From contig NZ_CP087879.1 in assembly GCF_021442325.1 (NCBI RefSeq), positions 2,108,001 to 2,172,000 of the forward strand: DNA of 64,000 bases. Reading direction: 5' to 3'. This DNA is from Agromyces marinus. Its GTDB lineage: Bacteria > Actinomycetota > Actinomycetes > Actinomycetales > Microbacteriaceae. The notes under the pieces were generated by a model that did not search any database, was not told the origin of the DNA, and was given only the letters and a program-made list of their open reading frames with translations. Each line of letters opens with the position of its first letter. Within the stretch, counting starts at the first letter, position 1. A program made the position numbers and the translations under genes. Below are positions 54,640 to 63,795 of this stretch, one piece after another.

Positions 54640-55875
54640 ATGCTGCAGGACGGACGCGTCGCGGTCGACGTGCCCCCGGCGGCGCACCTGCAGGCGGAGC
54701 TCAAGCCGATCGTCCCGGTCGGGTCGACCACGACCCTCACGGTCCGGCTCGTCCGCCCGGAGTCCAAGCGCGACGACTCGACCGCACCGCCCGGGTTCGC
54801 CGGCCGACCGGTCACGGTCACCGTGGTGCCGAGGGGGCTGCGCCTGCTCGTCGGCGCCCGCCGCACGCGCCGCGTGCGGTTCCCCGCGAGAGGGTCCGCG
54901 GTGCTCCGGTTCCCGCTGCTCGCACTCGATCGGGGCGCGGCCGAGGTCACGGTGCTCGTGCGCGGCGAGGACGAGTTCCCGCTCGCCTCCGTCCGGCTGC
55001 GGAGCGAGATCGTGGCGGCCGACGACCACGACCAGGCCGGGCTCGCCCGGACGACCGCGCCCGTCCTCGAGCCGGACCCCGGGCTCGTCGACCGCCCGAC
55101 GCTCGCCATCGACGAGGAGGTCGCCCGGGGCCGTTCCACCCTGCACGGCGTCCTCACGGTGAGCGGCCACCGCCATCGCTTCCGCACCGCGGTCCGCGAC
55201 ACCGAGGCCTTCCTCGGCGACCTGCGCGCATCCCTCGCCGAGGCTCGGGAGGCCGGCGTCGACCTCCCGCGGCCGGAGCGCGGACGGGCGGTCGAGGCGC
55301 GACTGCGTGAGATCGGAGCCGACCTGGCCGACCGCCTGCTCGACCGCCGCACGATCGACCTGCTGTGGGCCCACCGCGACGAACTCGACGGACTCGTGCT
55401 GCAGACGACCGGAGAGACCGGCATCCCGTGGGAGCTGCTCGTCGTTCGGCGACCGGGCGTCGCACCGGCGGACGGCGCCCGGTTCCTCGGCGAGACCGGC
55501 ATGGTGCGCTGGATCGCCGATGTCGCGCCGCCTTCGACGCTCCGGCCGACCTCGGCCGACCGCACGGTGTCGGCGCCGCGCTCCGCGACCGAGATCGCCT
55601 CGGCATCCGTCGTCGCGCTCGGCGTCGAGGGCGGTGCGCCGGGCGGAGCCGCGTCGGCGATGCGCAACGGCGCGGGCGTCGTGATCGAGTGCGGCGGGCG
55701 CAGCGGGGGCGTCGGCTCGGACCGTTTCCTCGCCGCGTTCGCGGCCGAGCTCGCCTCGGGCGCCCCGGTGGATCGCGCCTCGCGCCGGGCGCGGGAGGCC
55801 GCCCGCGAGGCCGGCGAGTCGTGCGCGCTCGCCTACGCCGTCTACGGACACCCCGGCGCGCGCCTGGCGACCTGA
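54640..55875 (+). CDS. CHAT-related protein lacking the protease core (degenerate paralogue)
   Basis: 411 residues, ATG after GAGAGGGG. A beta-sandwich domain (about 1-130; ending VTVLVRGEDEFPLASVRLRS) and a CHAT N-terminal part (PTLAIDEEVARGRSTL; LLWAHRDELDGLVLQTTGE; PWELL) match the same regions of the gene two upstream. From the shared tryptophan (W243 here, W459 there) only 168 residues remain against 273. The stretch with the FAGHGH histidine and LNAC cysteine is gone, while the tail (ALAYAVYGHPGARL) is kept. Predicted non-catalytic partner, decoy or sensor; open frame argues against decay. Confidence 0.75.
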   Translation: MLQDGRVAVDVPPAAHLQAELKPIVPVGSTTTLTVRLVRPESKRDDSTAPPGFAGRPVTVTVVPRGLRLLVGARRTRRVRFPARGSAVLRFPLLALDRGAAEVTVLVRGEDEFPLASVRLRSEIVAADDHDQAGLARTTAPVLEPDPGLVDRPTLAIDEEVARGRSTLHGVLTVSGHRHRFRTAVRDTEAFLGDLRASLAEAREAGVDLPRPERGRAVEARLREIGADLADRLLDRRTIDLLWAHRDELDGLVLQTTGETGIPWELLVVRRPGVAPADGARFLGETGMVRWIADVAPPSTLRPTSADRTVSAPRSATEIASASVVALGVEGGAPGGAASAMRNGAGVVIECGGRSGGVGSDRFLAAFAAELASGAPVDRASRRAREAAREAGESCALAYAVYGHPGARLAT

Positions 55876-55923
55876 CCGGTGGGCGCCCGCGACCGGGTGA
55901 GCCCTCGCCGGCGGGGGCGCGAG

Positions 55924-56670
55924 TCAGCGCAGCACGGCGCGGAAGCAGTGGGTGACGTACGGGACCTCGAGGTCCTCGGCTCCGACGAGGTCGGGGTGGG
56001 CGGCCAGCAGCTCCTCGATCGCCGCGACGACCGCGCCCTGCTCCGCGGGCGGCGAGGTGAGCCAGTGGCTGCGCGAGCGCACCAGGTCGAGGAACCTCGC
56101 TCGCGACATCCGCATCGTCCACTCGACCCGGTGCGATTCGACCGCGCCGAACGGTCGGCCCGGCCCGACCACGGAGTCGACGGACGCCGACGCGTCGTGC
56201 CGCTCGTGCATGAGCTCGCCCGCTTCGCGGAGCCAGTCGGCGGATGCCGTGTCCCGCGCGTTCCACGCGAGCCCGAGCACGCCGCCCGGTCGGAGCACGC
56301 GCGCGATCTCGGGCACGGCGCGTTCGGGCATGAACCAGTGCCACGCCTGGCCGACGACGACCGCGTCGAACGCGGCATCCTCGATCGGGAGGTCCTCGGC
56401 GGTGCCGAGGATGCGCGGCACGCCGGGAACCCTCAGCTCGAGCTCCTCGAGCATCTCCTCGACGGGGTCGACCGCGACGACGTCGAGGTCGAGCGCAACG
56501 AGCGCTTCGGTCAGCCGGCCCGTCCCCGCGCCCAGGTCGAGCACGCGACGCGAGTCGCCGACGAGCCAGCCGACCGCCTCGGTCGGGTAGCCGGGCCGGG
56601 CTGCGCCGTAGACGGATGCCGCGGCGCCGAAGGATCGCGCGGCGCTGAGCGTGTCGGAGTGCGGGTCCAC
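55924..56670 (-). CDS. Class I SAM-dependent methyltransferase
   Basis: About 248 residues. Motif I is VLDLGAGTGRLTEAL (about residues 46-60), then DVVAVDPVEEML, AFDAVVVGQAWHWF and IARVLRPGGVLGLAW, typical of Methyltransf_11-type enzymes such as UbiE-like or small-molecule methylases. FGAAASVYGAARPGYP at the N-terminus is frequent in actinobacterial members. The GTG start is the first that excludes intergenic sequence but lacks a clear Shine-Dalgarno. It is convergent with the CHAT paralogue and probably unrelated to it. Confidence 0.83.
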   Translation of the reverse strand: MDPHSDTLSAARSFGAAASVYGAARPGYPTEAVGWLVGDSRRVLDLGAGTGRLTEALVALDLDVVAVDPVEEMLEELELRVPGVPRILGTAEDLPIEDAAFDAVVVGQAWHWFMPERAVPEIARVLRPGGVLGLAWNARDTASADWLREAGELMHERHDASASVDSVVGPGRPFGAVESHRVEWTMRMSRARFLDLVRSRSHWLTSPPAEQGAVVAAIEELLAAHPDLVGAEDLEVPYVTHCFRAVLR

Positions 56671-56743
56671 GCCGACATTCCACGCCCTGCGCGCCGCCGC
56701 GTCAATGCCGGGCGGCGTGGGCGGGCCGTGCGAGGATGCCCGC

Positions 56744-57361
56744 GTGCCCCTGAGCTTCACCGCGATCGACTTCGAGACCGCCAACTCCTCGCCGGCATCG
56801 GCGTGTTCGATCGGCCTCGTGAAGGTCGCCGACGGGCGCGTGGTGCGGCGCGAGCACCGGCTCATCAGGCCGCCGTTCCGGCACGGCGAGTTCTCGCCGT
56901 GGAACGTGCGCATCCACGGCATCACGGCCGACCGGGTCGAGGGCGCCGACGGGTGGGAGGTGCACCTGCCGTTCCTCCGGGAGTTCGCTGGCGACGACTG
57001 GCTGGTCGCGCACAATGCCGGGTTCGACACCGGGGTGATCCGCGCGACGAGCGAGGCGCTCGGGCTCGAGGTGCCCGACTTCAGGTACGTGTGCAGCCTC
57101 CAGGTCGCACGTCGCACGTACCACCTGGACTCGTATCGCCTGCCGTCCGCTGCGGGCGCGGCCGGATTCGAGGGCTTCGCGCACCATGACGCGCTCGCGG
57201 ATGCGGAGGCGTGCGCGGCGATCATCGTGCACGCGGCGGGTCGGCACGAGGCCGACGACCTGGAGCGCCTCGCGCACGTCACGCGTGTGCGCGTCGGGGC
57301 GATCGGGCCGGTCGCCTCGCAGGAGCGGGCGTCCCTGCACGGCCCGATGGCCCTGCAGTAG
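56744..57361 (+). CDS. DEDDh 3'-5' exonuclease (DNA polymerase III epsilon-like)
   Basis: 205 residues. ExoI motif FTAIDFETANSS, ExoII VAHNAGFDTGVI, ExoIII HHDALADAEACA give the complete DEDDh set, and IHGITADRV is the conserved block between. It removes nucleotides from DNA 3' ends; free-standing epsilon-like nucleases are common in actinobacteria with uncertain roles. Start GTG, with GAGGAT six bases upstream as a possible leaderless -10. Divergent from the methyltransferase and 66 bases before rmuC. Confidence 0.87.
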   Translation: MPLSFTAIDFETANSSPASACSIGLVKVADGRVVRREHRLIRPPFRHGEFSPWNVRIHGITADRVEGADGWEVHLPFLREFAGDDWLVAHNAGFDTGVIRATSEALGLEVPDFRYVCSLQVARRTYHLDSYRLPSAAGAAGFEGFAHHDALADAEACAAIIVHAAGRHEADDLERLAHVTRVRVGAIGPVASQERASLHGPMALQ

Positions 57362-57427
57362 TCCGCGATCGGCGGGTGGCCGCCGTGGCTCGCAGCGGAT
57401 GTCGGAAGCCGCTGTCACACTTGCGGC

Positions 57428-58903
57428 ATGGACCTCCTCCCCCTGCTCATCGGTCTGGTCGTCGGCGGAGCGCTCGGTGCGCTTGCGATGCACGTGGTCT
57501 CGCTGCGCTCGCGGCCGGCCGAGTCCGCCGCGGCGGAGGATCCGGCACTCGTCGAGGCCCGGCACGAGCGCGCGATGCTCGAGCAGCGCGCCGCGGCCGA
57601 CGCCGAGCGTGCGGCACTGCTCGCAGAGCAGCAGTCCGTGCAGGCGGCGCTGCGCGCCGAGCTCGCTGCGGCCGAGGCTGCGGTGTCCGGGCTCCGCGAC
57701 CGCCTCGAGCAGCAGGCGGCCCAGCAGCGCGAGTTCGTCGAGCAGCAGCGTCTCGACCAGTCCGAGCGCGCCGAGCGCGAGCGTCGCGAGAGCCAGGTGA
57801 TGCAGGCGCTGAGCCCGGTTCGCGAGACGCTCGCGAACATGCAGCGCAAGGTCTCCGAGCTCGAGCAGCAGCGCAGCGAGCAGTACGGCTCGATCGCCGA
57901 GCAGTTGAAGGCCGCCCAGCTCTCGGATGCCGAGCTCCGCGCGACGACCGAGTCGCTCGCGAGCGCGCTGCGCAGCAACAGCACGCGCGGGGTGTGGGGC
58001 GAGACCCAGCTGCGTCGCGTGGTCGAGGCCGCAGGTCTGCTCAAGCACGTCGACTTCGGCGAGCAGCACCAGGTGACCACCGATCAGGGGCGCGGGCGGC
58101 CCGACCTCGTGGTCTACCTGCCGGGCGGCAAGTACATCCCGCTCGACTCGAAGGTGCCCCTCGAGCACTACCTCGAGGCGTCGGCCATCCCCGAGACCGC
58201 GACGGGCGACGAGGGCGCGCGCCGCAAGTCGCTCATCGACCGCCACGTCAAGGCCATGCGCTCGCACATCGACGCGCTGGGCAAGAAGGGGTACTGGCAG
58301 GGGCTGGAGTCGCCCGAGTTCGTGATCGCGTTCATCCCGAACGAATCGCTGCTCTCGGCCGCGCTCGAGGCCGACGCGGGCCTGCTCAACCACGCGTTCG
58401 AACGTCGGGTCGCCCTCGCGTCGCCGGTGAACCTCTTCGCGGTCCTGAAGACGATCGACTACGCGTGGCAGCAGCAGGCCGTGTCCGACGAGGCGAAGAA
58501 GCTCTTCGACCTCGGCAACACGCTCTACCAGCGCATCGGGGTCCTCGCCGGCCACGCCGACGCCATGCGCAAGGCCATCGAACGCACGGTCGACAGCTAC
58601 AACAAGTTCGCCAGCTCGCTCGAGTCGCGCGTGCTCGTCACGGCGAGGCAGTTCCCCGGGATCAACGAGACGAAGCTGTCGCTCGTGGCCGAGCCGGCTC
58701 CGATCCACGAGGGGCCGCGCAGGCTGTCCGCCCCCGAGCTGACCGACGCGCTCGACGGAACCGACGCGCTCGAGGGCACGCCGACGCTCGAGGGCGAGCC
58801 CACGACCGAGGACTCGCCCGAGCTCGGCGATGAGCCCGACCTCGGCGACGCGTTCGAGGGCGCCGACCTCGACGAGCACATCCGGCAGTCCGCAGCGGAC
58901 TGA
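57428..58903 (+). CDS. rmuC: DNA recombination protein RmuC
   Basis: 491 residues. N-terminal membrane helix (about 2-22), long coiled coil (about 40-145, rich in Ala/Gln/Glu/Arg), then the RmuC nuclease-fold domain: NSTRGVWGETQLRRVVEAAGL, RPDLVVYLPGGKYIPLDSK and EFVIAFIPNESLL. RmuC limits inversions at short inverted repeats and is involved in restricting structural DNA rearrangement. The last 70 residues are an acidic Glu/Asp/Pro/Thr tail with near-repeats (ALDGTDALEGTPTLEGEP). Possible leaderless start: CACACT then six bases. Confidence 0.93.
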   Translation: MDLLPLLIGLVVGGALGALAMHVVSLRSRPAESAAAEDPALVEARHERAMLEQRAAADAERAALLAEQQSVQAALRAELAAAEAAVSGLRDRLEQQAAQQREFVEQQRLDQSERAERERRESQVMQALSPVRETLANMQRKVSELEQQRSEQYGSIAEQLKAAQLSDAELRATTESLASALRSNSTRGVWGETQLRRVVEAAGLLKHVDFGEQHQVTTDQGRGRPDLVVYLPGGKYIPLDSKVPLEHYLEASAIPETATGDEGARRKSLIDRHVKAMRSHIDALGKKGYWQGLESPEFVIAFIPNESLLSAALEADAGLLNHAFERRVALASPVNLFAVLKTIDYAWQQQAVSDEAKKLFDLGNTLYQRIGVLAGHADAMRKAIERTVDSYNKFASSLESRVLVTARQFPGINETKLSLVAEPAPIHEGPRRLSAPELTDALDGTDALEGTPTLEGEPTTEDSPELGDEPDLGDAFEGADLDEHIRQSAAD

Positions 58904-58926
58904 CGCTCGGGCTCGACCGGCGCGAT

Positions 58927-60312
58927 TCAGGAGTCGCCGTGATCGCGGGCCGCGGGCCGGTGCGGCTCGTCGACGGGTGACGCGAGTCCAGCCGCGGCCT
59001 CCGCGCCGGTGGTCGGGCCGGCGTCCATGGTGCGGTCGTCGAGCGGATGCTCGAGCTCATCCCGGCCGAGACGCGCGAACGCGAGCGTGAGCACCGCGAG
59101 CACCGGGGGCACGAGCCCGGCGATGAGGAACGCCGGCGCGAGCCCGAGCCACTCGCCGACCGGGCCGGCGAGGGCCATCGACAGCGGCATGAGCGCGAGC
59201 GAGACGAAGAAGTCCAGGCTCGACACACGGCCGAGCATCGCGCGCGGCACTCGCCGCTGCAGCAGCGTGCCCCACACGACCTGCGCCGCGTCGAACATGA
59301 AGCCCACGATGAAGGTCGCCACGATCATGACCCACAGCTGCGAGGTCAGCCCGATCACCGCGAACGGGATGCACCCGAACCCCCACGCGAGGATCATGAG
59401 CGTCAGGTAGCGCCGCGGCAGCCGGAACGACGCGACCAGCAGCGAGCCGGCCGCACCGCCGAGACCGAACGCGGCGAGCACCAGCGCGAACTCCCCAGCC
59501 CCGCCGCCGGCCTGGTCGCGCACCGCGAACGGGATGAGCACCTCGAGCGGCCCGACGACGACGAGCACGAGCACGATCGAGAACGCGAGCGTCGCGATCA
59601 GCCAGCGCGTGCGCAGCAGGTAGCCGAAGCCGTCCCTCAGGTCGGAGACCATCTGCCGGATCGGGTGGTCCGCGTCGAGGTCGCGCTGCAGCGGCGTGGT
59701 GCGCATGACCCCGAGCCCCACCAGGGCGACCACCTGGAGACCGGCCACGACGAGGAACGCCAGCCACGGCGCCTGCGCGGCGATGAGCAGGCTCGCGAGG
59801 GCCGGACCCGCCGCGTTCGCCGCGGCCGGCCTGAGCATGCCCTCGACGCCGTTGGCCGCGAGCAGTTGATCCTCGGGGAGCAACGCGGGCAGCCACGCCG
59901 AGTAGGCCGGGTAGAAGAACCCGTCGGCGACGCCGAGCCCGAACGAGAGCACCGCGAGGTGCCACACCTCGATCATCCCGGTGAGGGCGAGCACCCCGGC
60001 GATCGTGAACACCGCCGCGCGCGTCGCCTCGACGGCCAGCAGGATCCGCCGCTGGGGCACGCGGTCGGCGACCACTCCGCCGATCAGCACGGCGAGTACG
60101 AGGCCGACGCTCGCCCCGACGGCGACGATCGACAGGTCGACGGGCGTGCCGCCGAGCTCGATCACCTGCCAGGCGACCGCGACGATCCACGCCCCCGCCG
60201 AGAGCAGGGACGCGGTCAGCGCCAGCACGAGCAGGCGGTACTGGCCCGAGGCGAACGGGCGCAGTGCGCGCGGCGTCGGCCGCTTCGAACCCACGCGCAC
60301 AGTCTGCGGCAT
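58927..60312 (-). CDS. MFS transporter (DHA3/enterobactin-exporter-like)
   Basis: 461 residues with about twelve helices. N-terminal FASGQYRLLVLALTASLLSAGAW and the motif-A-like VADRVPQRRILLAVEATRA fit the MFS_3 group that exports siderophores or macrolides. The last 50 residues are a hydrophilic Asp/Glu/Ala tail. Substrate not determinable. It converges on rmuC with a 23-base gap and lies upstream of no obvious partner. Confidence 0.85.
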   Translation of the reverse strand: MPQTVRVGSKRPTPRALRPFASGQYRLLVLALTASLLSAGAWIVAVAWQVIELGGTPVDLSIVAVGASVGLVLAVLIGGVVADRVPQRRILLAVEATRAAVFTIAGVLALTGMIEVWHLAVLSFGLGVADGFFYPAYSAWLPALLPEDQLLAANGVEGMLRPAAANAAGPALASLLIAAQAPWLAFLVVAGLQVVALVGLGVMRTTPLQRDLDADHPIRQMVSDLRDGFGYLLRTRWLIATLAFSIVLVLVVVGPLEVLIPFAVRDQAGGGAGEFALVLAAFGLGGAAGSLLVASFRLPRRYLTLMILAWGFGCIPFAVIGLTSQLWVMIVATFIVGFMFDAAQVVWGTLLQRRVPRAMLGRVSSLDFFVSLALMPLSMALAGPVGEWLGLAPAFLIAGLVPPVLAVLTLAFARLGRDELEHPLDDRTMDAGPTTGAEAAAGLASPVDEPHRPAARDHGDS

Positions 60313-60351
60313 CCCGCCGACATCCGGCAGGGGCGAGGTCGGCCGCCGTGC

Positions 60352-61416
60352 CTACCGGGCGGGGACCTGCTCGACCGGCGCTGCCGTGTCCGGGCGCAGG
60401 ATCGGCCCGGTCAACGCATCGGCGAGCGTCCCGATCACGACCGGTCCGGTCAGCGCCGGCGGCGTGGCGATCACGTGCACCGGTGCGTCCGCGGCATCCG
60501 CCACCGGCAGCGACCTCGTCGCAGCCGCGACCTCGGGCATCGCCTCGCGCGACCTCCTCGTCCACAGCGTGAGCACGACGCCCGCGACGACGACCGAACC
60601 GCCGACGATCGCGGCCGGCTCGAGTGCCTGGCCGAACGCGACCGCGATCAGCACGGTGAACAGCGGCAGCAGGTTCAGGTGGATTCCGGCCTTCGCGGTG
60701 CCCACGCGCGCCGCACCGATGTTCCAGAGGGCGTACCCCGCGACCGAGGGGAGCAGCACGATGTACGCGAGGGCGAACACGCCCGCGGCATCCGTCGGCG
60801 GGGTCAGGCCGGTGATCGCGACGAGTGGCAGCAGGGTCGCGGTCGCGAACACGGCCTGGATCGCGGTCGCGGTCACCGGCGGGGTGCTCACCCGACGGGA
60901 GACGATCGCGTACGCGGTCCATGCGAGCACGGCCGCGACGACCAGCAGGTCGCCCACGCCGAACCCGTCCGCGAGGATCGTGCGCGGATCGCCCCCGGTG
61001 AGCACGATCGTCACGCCGGCGAACGCGACCCCGATGCCGACCCCCTGGATCCGGGTCAGCCGCTCGCGCAGCACCAGCGCCGCGGCGAGCGCGATCGCGG
61101 CCGGGTTGATCGCGCTCACGACCGACGCCGTCACCGCACCCGTCGTGCCGAGCGCGCTGTACAGCAGCAGCGCGTACCCGCTCAGGCCGAGCACCGACTG
61201 CAGGAGGTGCCACCGCCACTCGCGTGCGGCGGCCCGCCAGTCGGGCCGCTCGATCGCCCACGCGAGCAGCACGAGCGGCAGCGCCGCGAGCGCCCAGCGG
61301 AAGAACGACAGCGACACCGGCTCGACCTGCGAGGACAGAGTCGCTCCGAATGCGAAATTGCCCGCCCAGAGCAGGTTCGCGAGGGCGAGGTAGAGATGGG
61401 ATCGGGCGCGCAGCAC
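60352..61416 (-). CDS. EamA/DMT family transporter
   Basis: 354 residues from GTG. Ten membrane helices form two EamA repeats (about 5-140 and 150-285): LANLLWAGNFAFGATLS and later GFGVGDLLVVAAVLAWTAYAIVSRR. A Pro/Ala/Val-rich tail of about 65 residues is probably cytoplasmic. Likely a metabolite or amino acid exporter. TAGAAT (minus strand, 61428-61423) then six bases precede the GTG directly, a strong leaderless arrangement. 39 bases before the MFS gene on the same strand. Confidence 0.87.
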   Translation of the reverse strand: MLRARSHLYLALANLLWAGNFAFGATLSSQVEPVSLSFFRWALAALPLVLLAWAIERPDWRAAAREWRWHLLQSVLGLSGYALLLYSALGTTGAVTASVVSAINPAAIALAAALVLRERLTRIQGVGIGVAFAGVTIVLTGGDPRTILADGFGVGDLLVVAAVLAWTAYAIVSRRVSTPPVTATAIQAVFATATLLPLVAITGLTPPTDAAGVFALAYIVLLPSVAGYALWNIGAARVGTAKAGIHLNLLPLFTVLIAVAFGQALEPAAIVGGSVVVAGVVLTLWTRRSREAMPEVAAATRSLPVADAADAPVHVIATPPALTGPVVIGTLADALTGPILRPDTAAPVEQVPAR

Positions 61417-61422
61417 GCGTGG

Positions 61423-61428
61423 ATTCTA
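61423..61428 (-). promoter_or_regulatory. Candidate -10 hexamer (TAGAAT) of the EamA transporter gene
   Basis: TAGAAT, six bases, then the GTG start; the closest match to the TAnnnT -10 consensus in the window at this spacing. No Shine-Dalgarno between. Confidence 0.5.
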
Positions 61429-61496
61429 GGCACGCCGATGCTGTGAGGACGCTTCGACCGGAACCTCGCCCGCGGACCCTTCCGCGCCGGGCCCGC

Positions 61497-61515
61497 GGGC
61501 CCGCCGAACGGGCCC
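61497..61515 (-). terminator. Hairpin downstream of glpX
   Basis: GGGCCCG (61497-61503) and CGGGCCC (61509-61515), perfect seven-bp stem and five-base loop, six bases past the glpX stop on the minus strand, in very GC-rich sequence. Confidence 0.55.
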
Positions 61516-61520
61516 CCGGA

Positions 61521-62522
61521 TCAGCGGTCGGCGGCGTCGAGCCACTTCTCGACGAGGTGGTCCGCACGCACCCTGCGGATGGTGCCCGAACGACCGCGGA
61601 GCACGATCGACTCGGTGCGGATGATCGGCCCCTTCTTGCGCACCCCGTCGACCAGTTCGCCGTCGGTCACCCCGGTCGCGACGAAGAACGTGTTGTCGCC
61701 GCGCACGAGGTCGTCGAGTTCGTACACCTGGTCGCAGTCGAGCCCGGCGGCTTCGCCGCGCTCGCGCTCGGCCGCGTCGCCGGGTGCGAGCCGGCCCTGC
61801 ATGAACCCGCCGAGCGCCTTGATGGCGCACGCGGTCGTGATGCCCTCGGGGCTGCCGCCGATGCCGACGCACATGTCGATGCGCGACTCGTAGCGCGCCG
61901 CGTTGATGCCGCCCGCGACGTCGCCGTCGGAGATCAGGCGCGTTCCGGCGCCCGCCTCTCGGATGTCGGCGATGAGCTGCTCGTGGCGGGGACGGTTGAG
62001 CACCGCGACGCGCAGGTCCGAGACCTCGCGTCCCTTGGCCTTCGCGAGCGCCCGCAGGTTCTCGCCGATGGGCTTGCGGATGTCGACGACGCCGCGGCCC
62101 GAGGCATCCGTCACGATCTTGTCCATGTAGAAGACGGATGACGCGTCGAGCATCGTTCCGCGATCGGCCACGGCGATGACCGACAGCGCGTTCTGCCGCC
62201 CGGCAGCGGTCAGCGAGGTGCCGTCGATGGGGTCGACGGCGATGTCGCACGCGGGACCGCGGCCGTTGCCGACGTGCTCGCCGTTGAAGAGCATGGGCGC
62301 CTCGTCCTTCTCGCCCTCGCCGATCACGACGACGCCGTCGAAGTCGACGGTGCTGAGGAACGCGCGCATCGCGTCGACCGCCGCGCGGTCGGCGCCGATC
62401 TTGTCGCCGCGGCCGATCCAGGGGTAGGAGCGGATGGCGGCGGCCTCCGTCGCACGCACGAGCTCGAGCGCGATGTTGCGATCGGGGTGCTCGTGCATCA
62501 GGTCGCTGTCCGTGCTCGCCAT
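61521..62522 (-). CDS. glpX: Class II fructose-1,6-bisphosphatase
   Basis: 333 residues. Metal and substrate motifs: VVIGEGEKDEAPMLFNGE, CDIAVDPIDGTSL, NRPRHEQLI, RLISDGDVAGGI and GIGGSPEGITTACAIKALGG. It hydrolyses fructose-1,6-bisphosphate in gluconeogenesis and is the essential FBPase type of actinobacteria. ATG after AGGAGG. Divergent from fba, the aldolase producing or using the same metabolite, over a 233-bp shared region, which suggests joint control of the upper glycolytic/gluconeogenic step. Confidence 0.95.
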   Translation of the reverse strand: MASTDSDLMHEHPDRNIALELVRATEAAAIRSYPWIGRGDKIGADRAAVDAMRAFLSTVDFDGVVVIGEGEKDEAPMLFNGEHVGNGRGPACDIAVDPIDGTSLTAAGRQNALSVIAVADRGTMLDASSVFYMDKIVTDASGRGVVDIRKPIGENLRALAKAKGREVSDLRVAVLNRPRHEQLIADIREAGAGTRLISDGDVAGGINAARYESRIDMCVGIGGSPEGITTACAIKALGGFMQGRLAPGDAAERERGEAAGLDCDQVYELDDLVRGDNTFFVATGVTDGELVDGVRKKGPIIRTESIVLRGRSGTIRRVRADHLVEKWLDAADR

Positions 62523-62712
62523 CGAGGGCCTCCTGGTGTGGGTCGTGTCCGCGCGGCTCTGCTGCCACCGCACGTTCGAGCCTACTGAGGCGAGCTCGCC
62601 GACGACGGGCCGGGGGCCTCCCGACGGGTGAAAGTTCGTGCGTTCTTATCGCCGGCGTCGAGTCCTCCGCGGCGGCATCCGTCACGTACCTGAGCCGTCC
62701 TCGACGCGTCGC

Positions 62713-62718
62713 TAGACT
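62713..62718 (+). promoter_or_regulatory. Candidate -10 hexamer (TAGACT) of fba
   Basis: TAGACT lies 37 bases before the fba ATG, leaving a short leader that contains GAAGGAG. No clear -35. Confidence 0.45.
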
Positions 62719-62755
62719 CGTGGGCGTTCCCACTTTCTTCCCGAAGGAGCAGGTC

Positions 62756-63787
<1,032 letters not shown>

Positions 63788-63795
63788 GGCAGCGG

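Noticed and set aside
49857..55923. Gasdermin-type or CRISPR-linked effector beside the caspase cluster
   Set aside because: I looked in both strands of the gaps and flanks for a pore-forming gasdermin-like gene, TPR repeats, Cas7-like fusions or a reverse transcriptase and saw none. The flanking genes (ychF, a methyltransferase) are ordinary.
58921..58935. Further copy of the CGCGATTCAGGA element of the dapE spacer
   Set aside because: The match of 12 bases falls at the stop codon of the MFS gene and has no partner arm, so it is probably chance.
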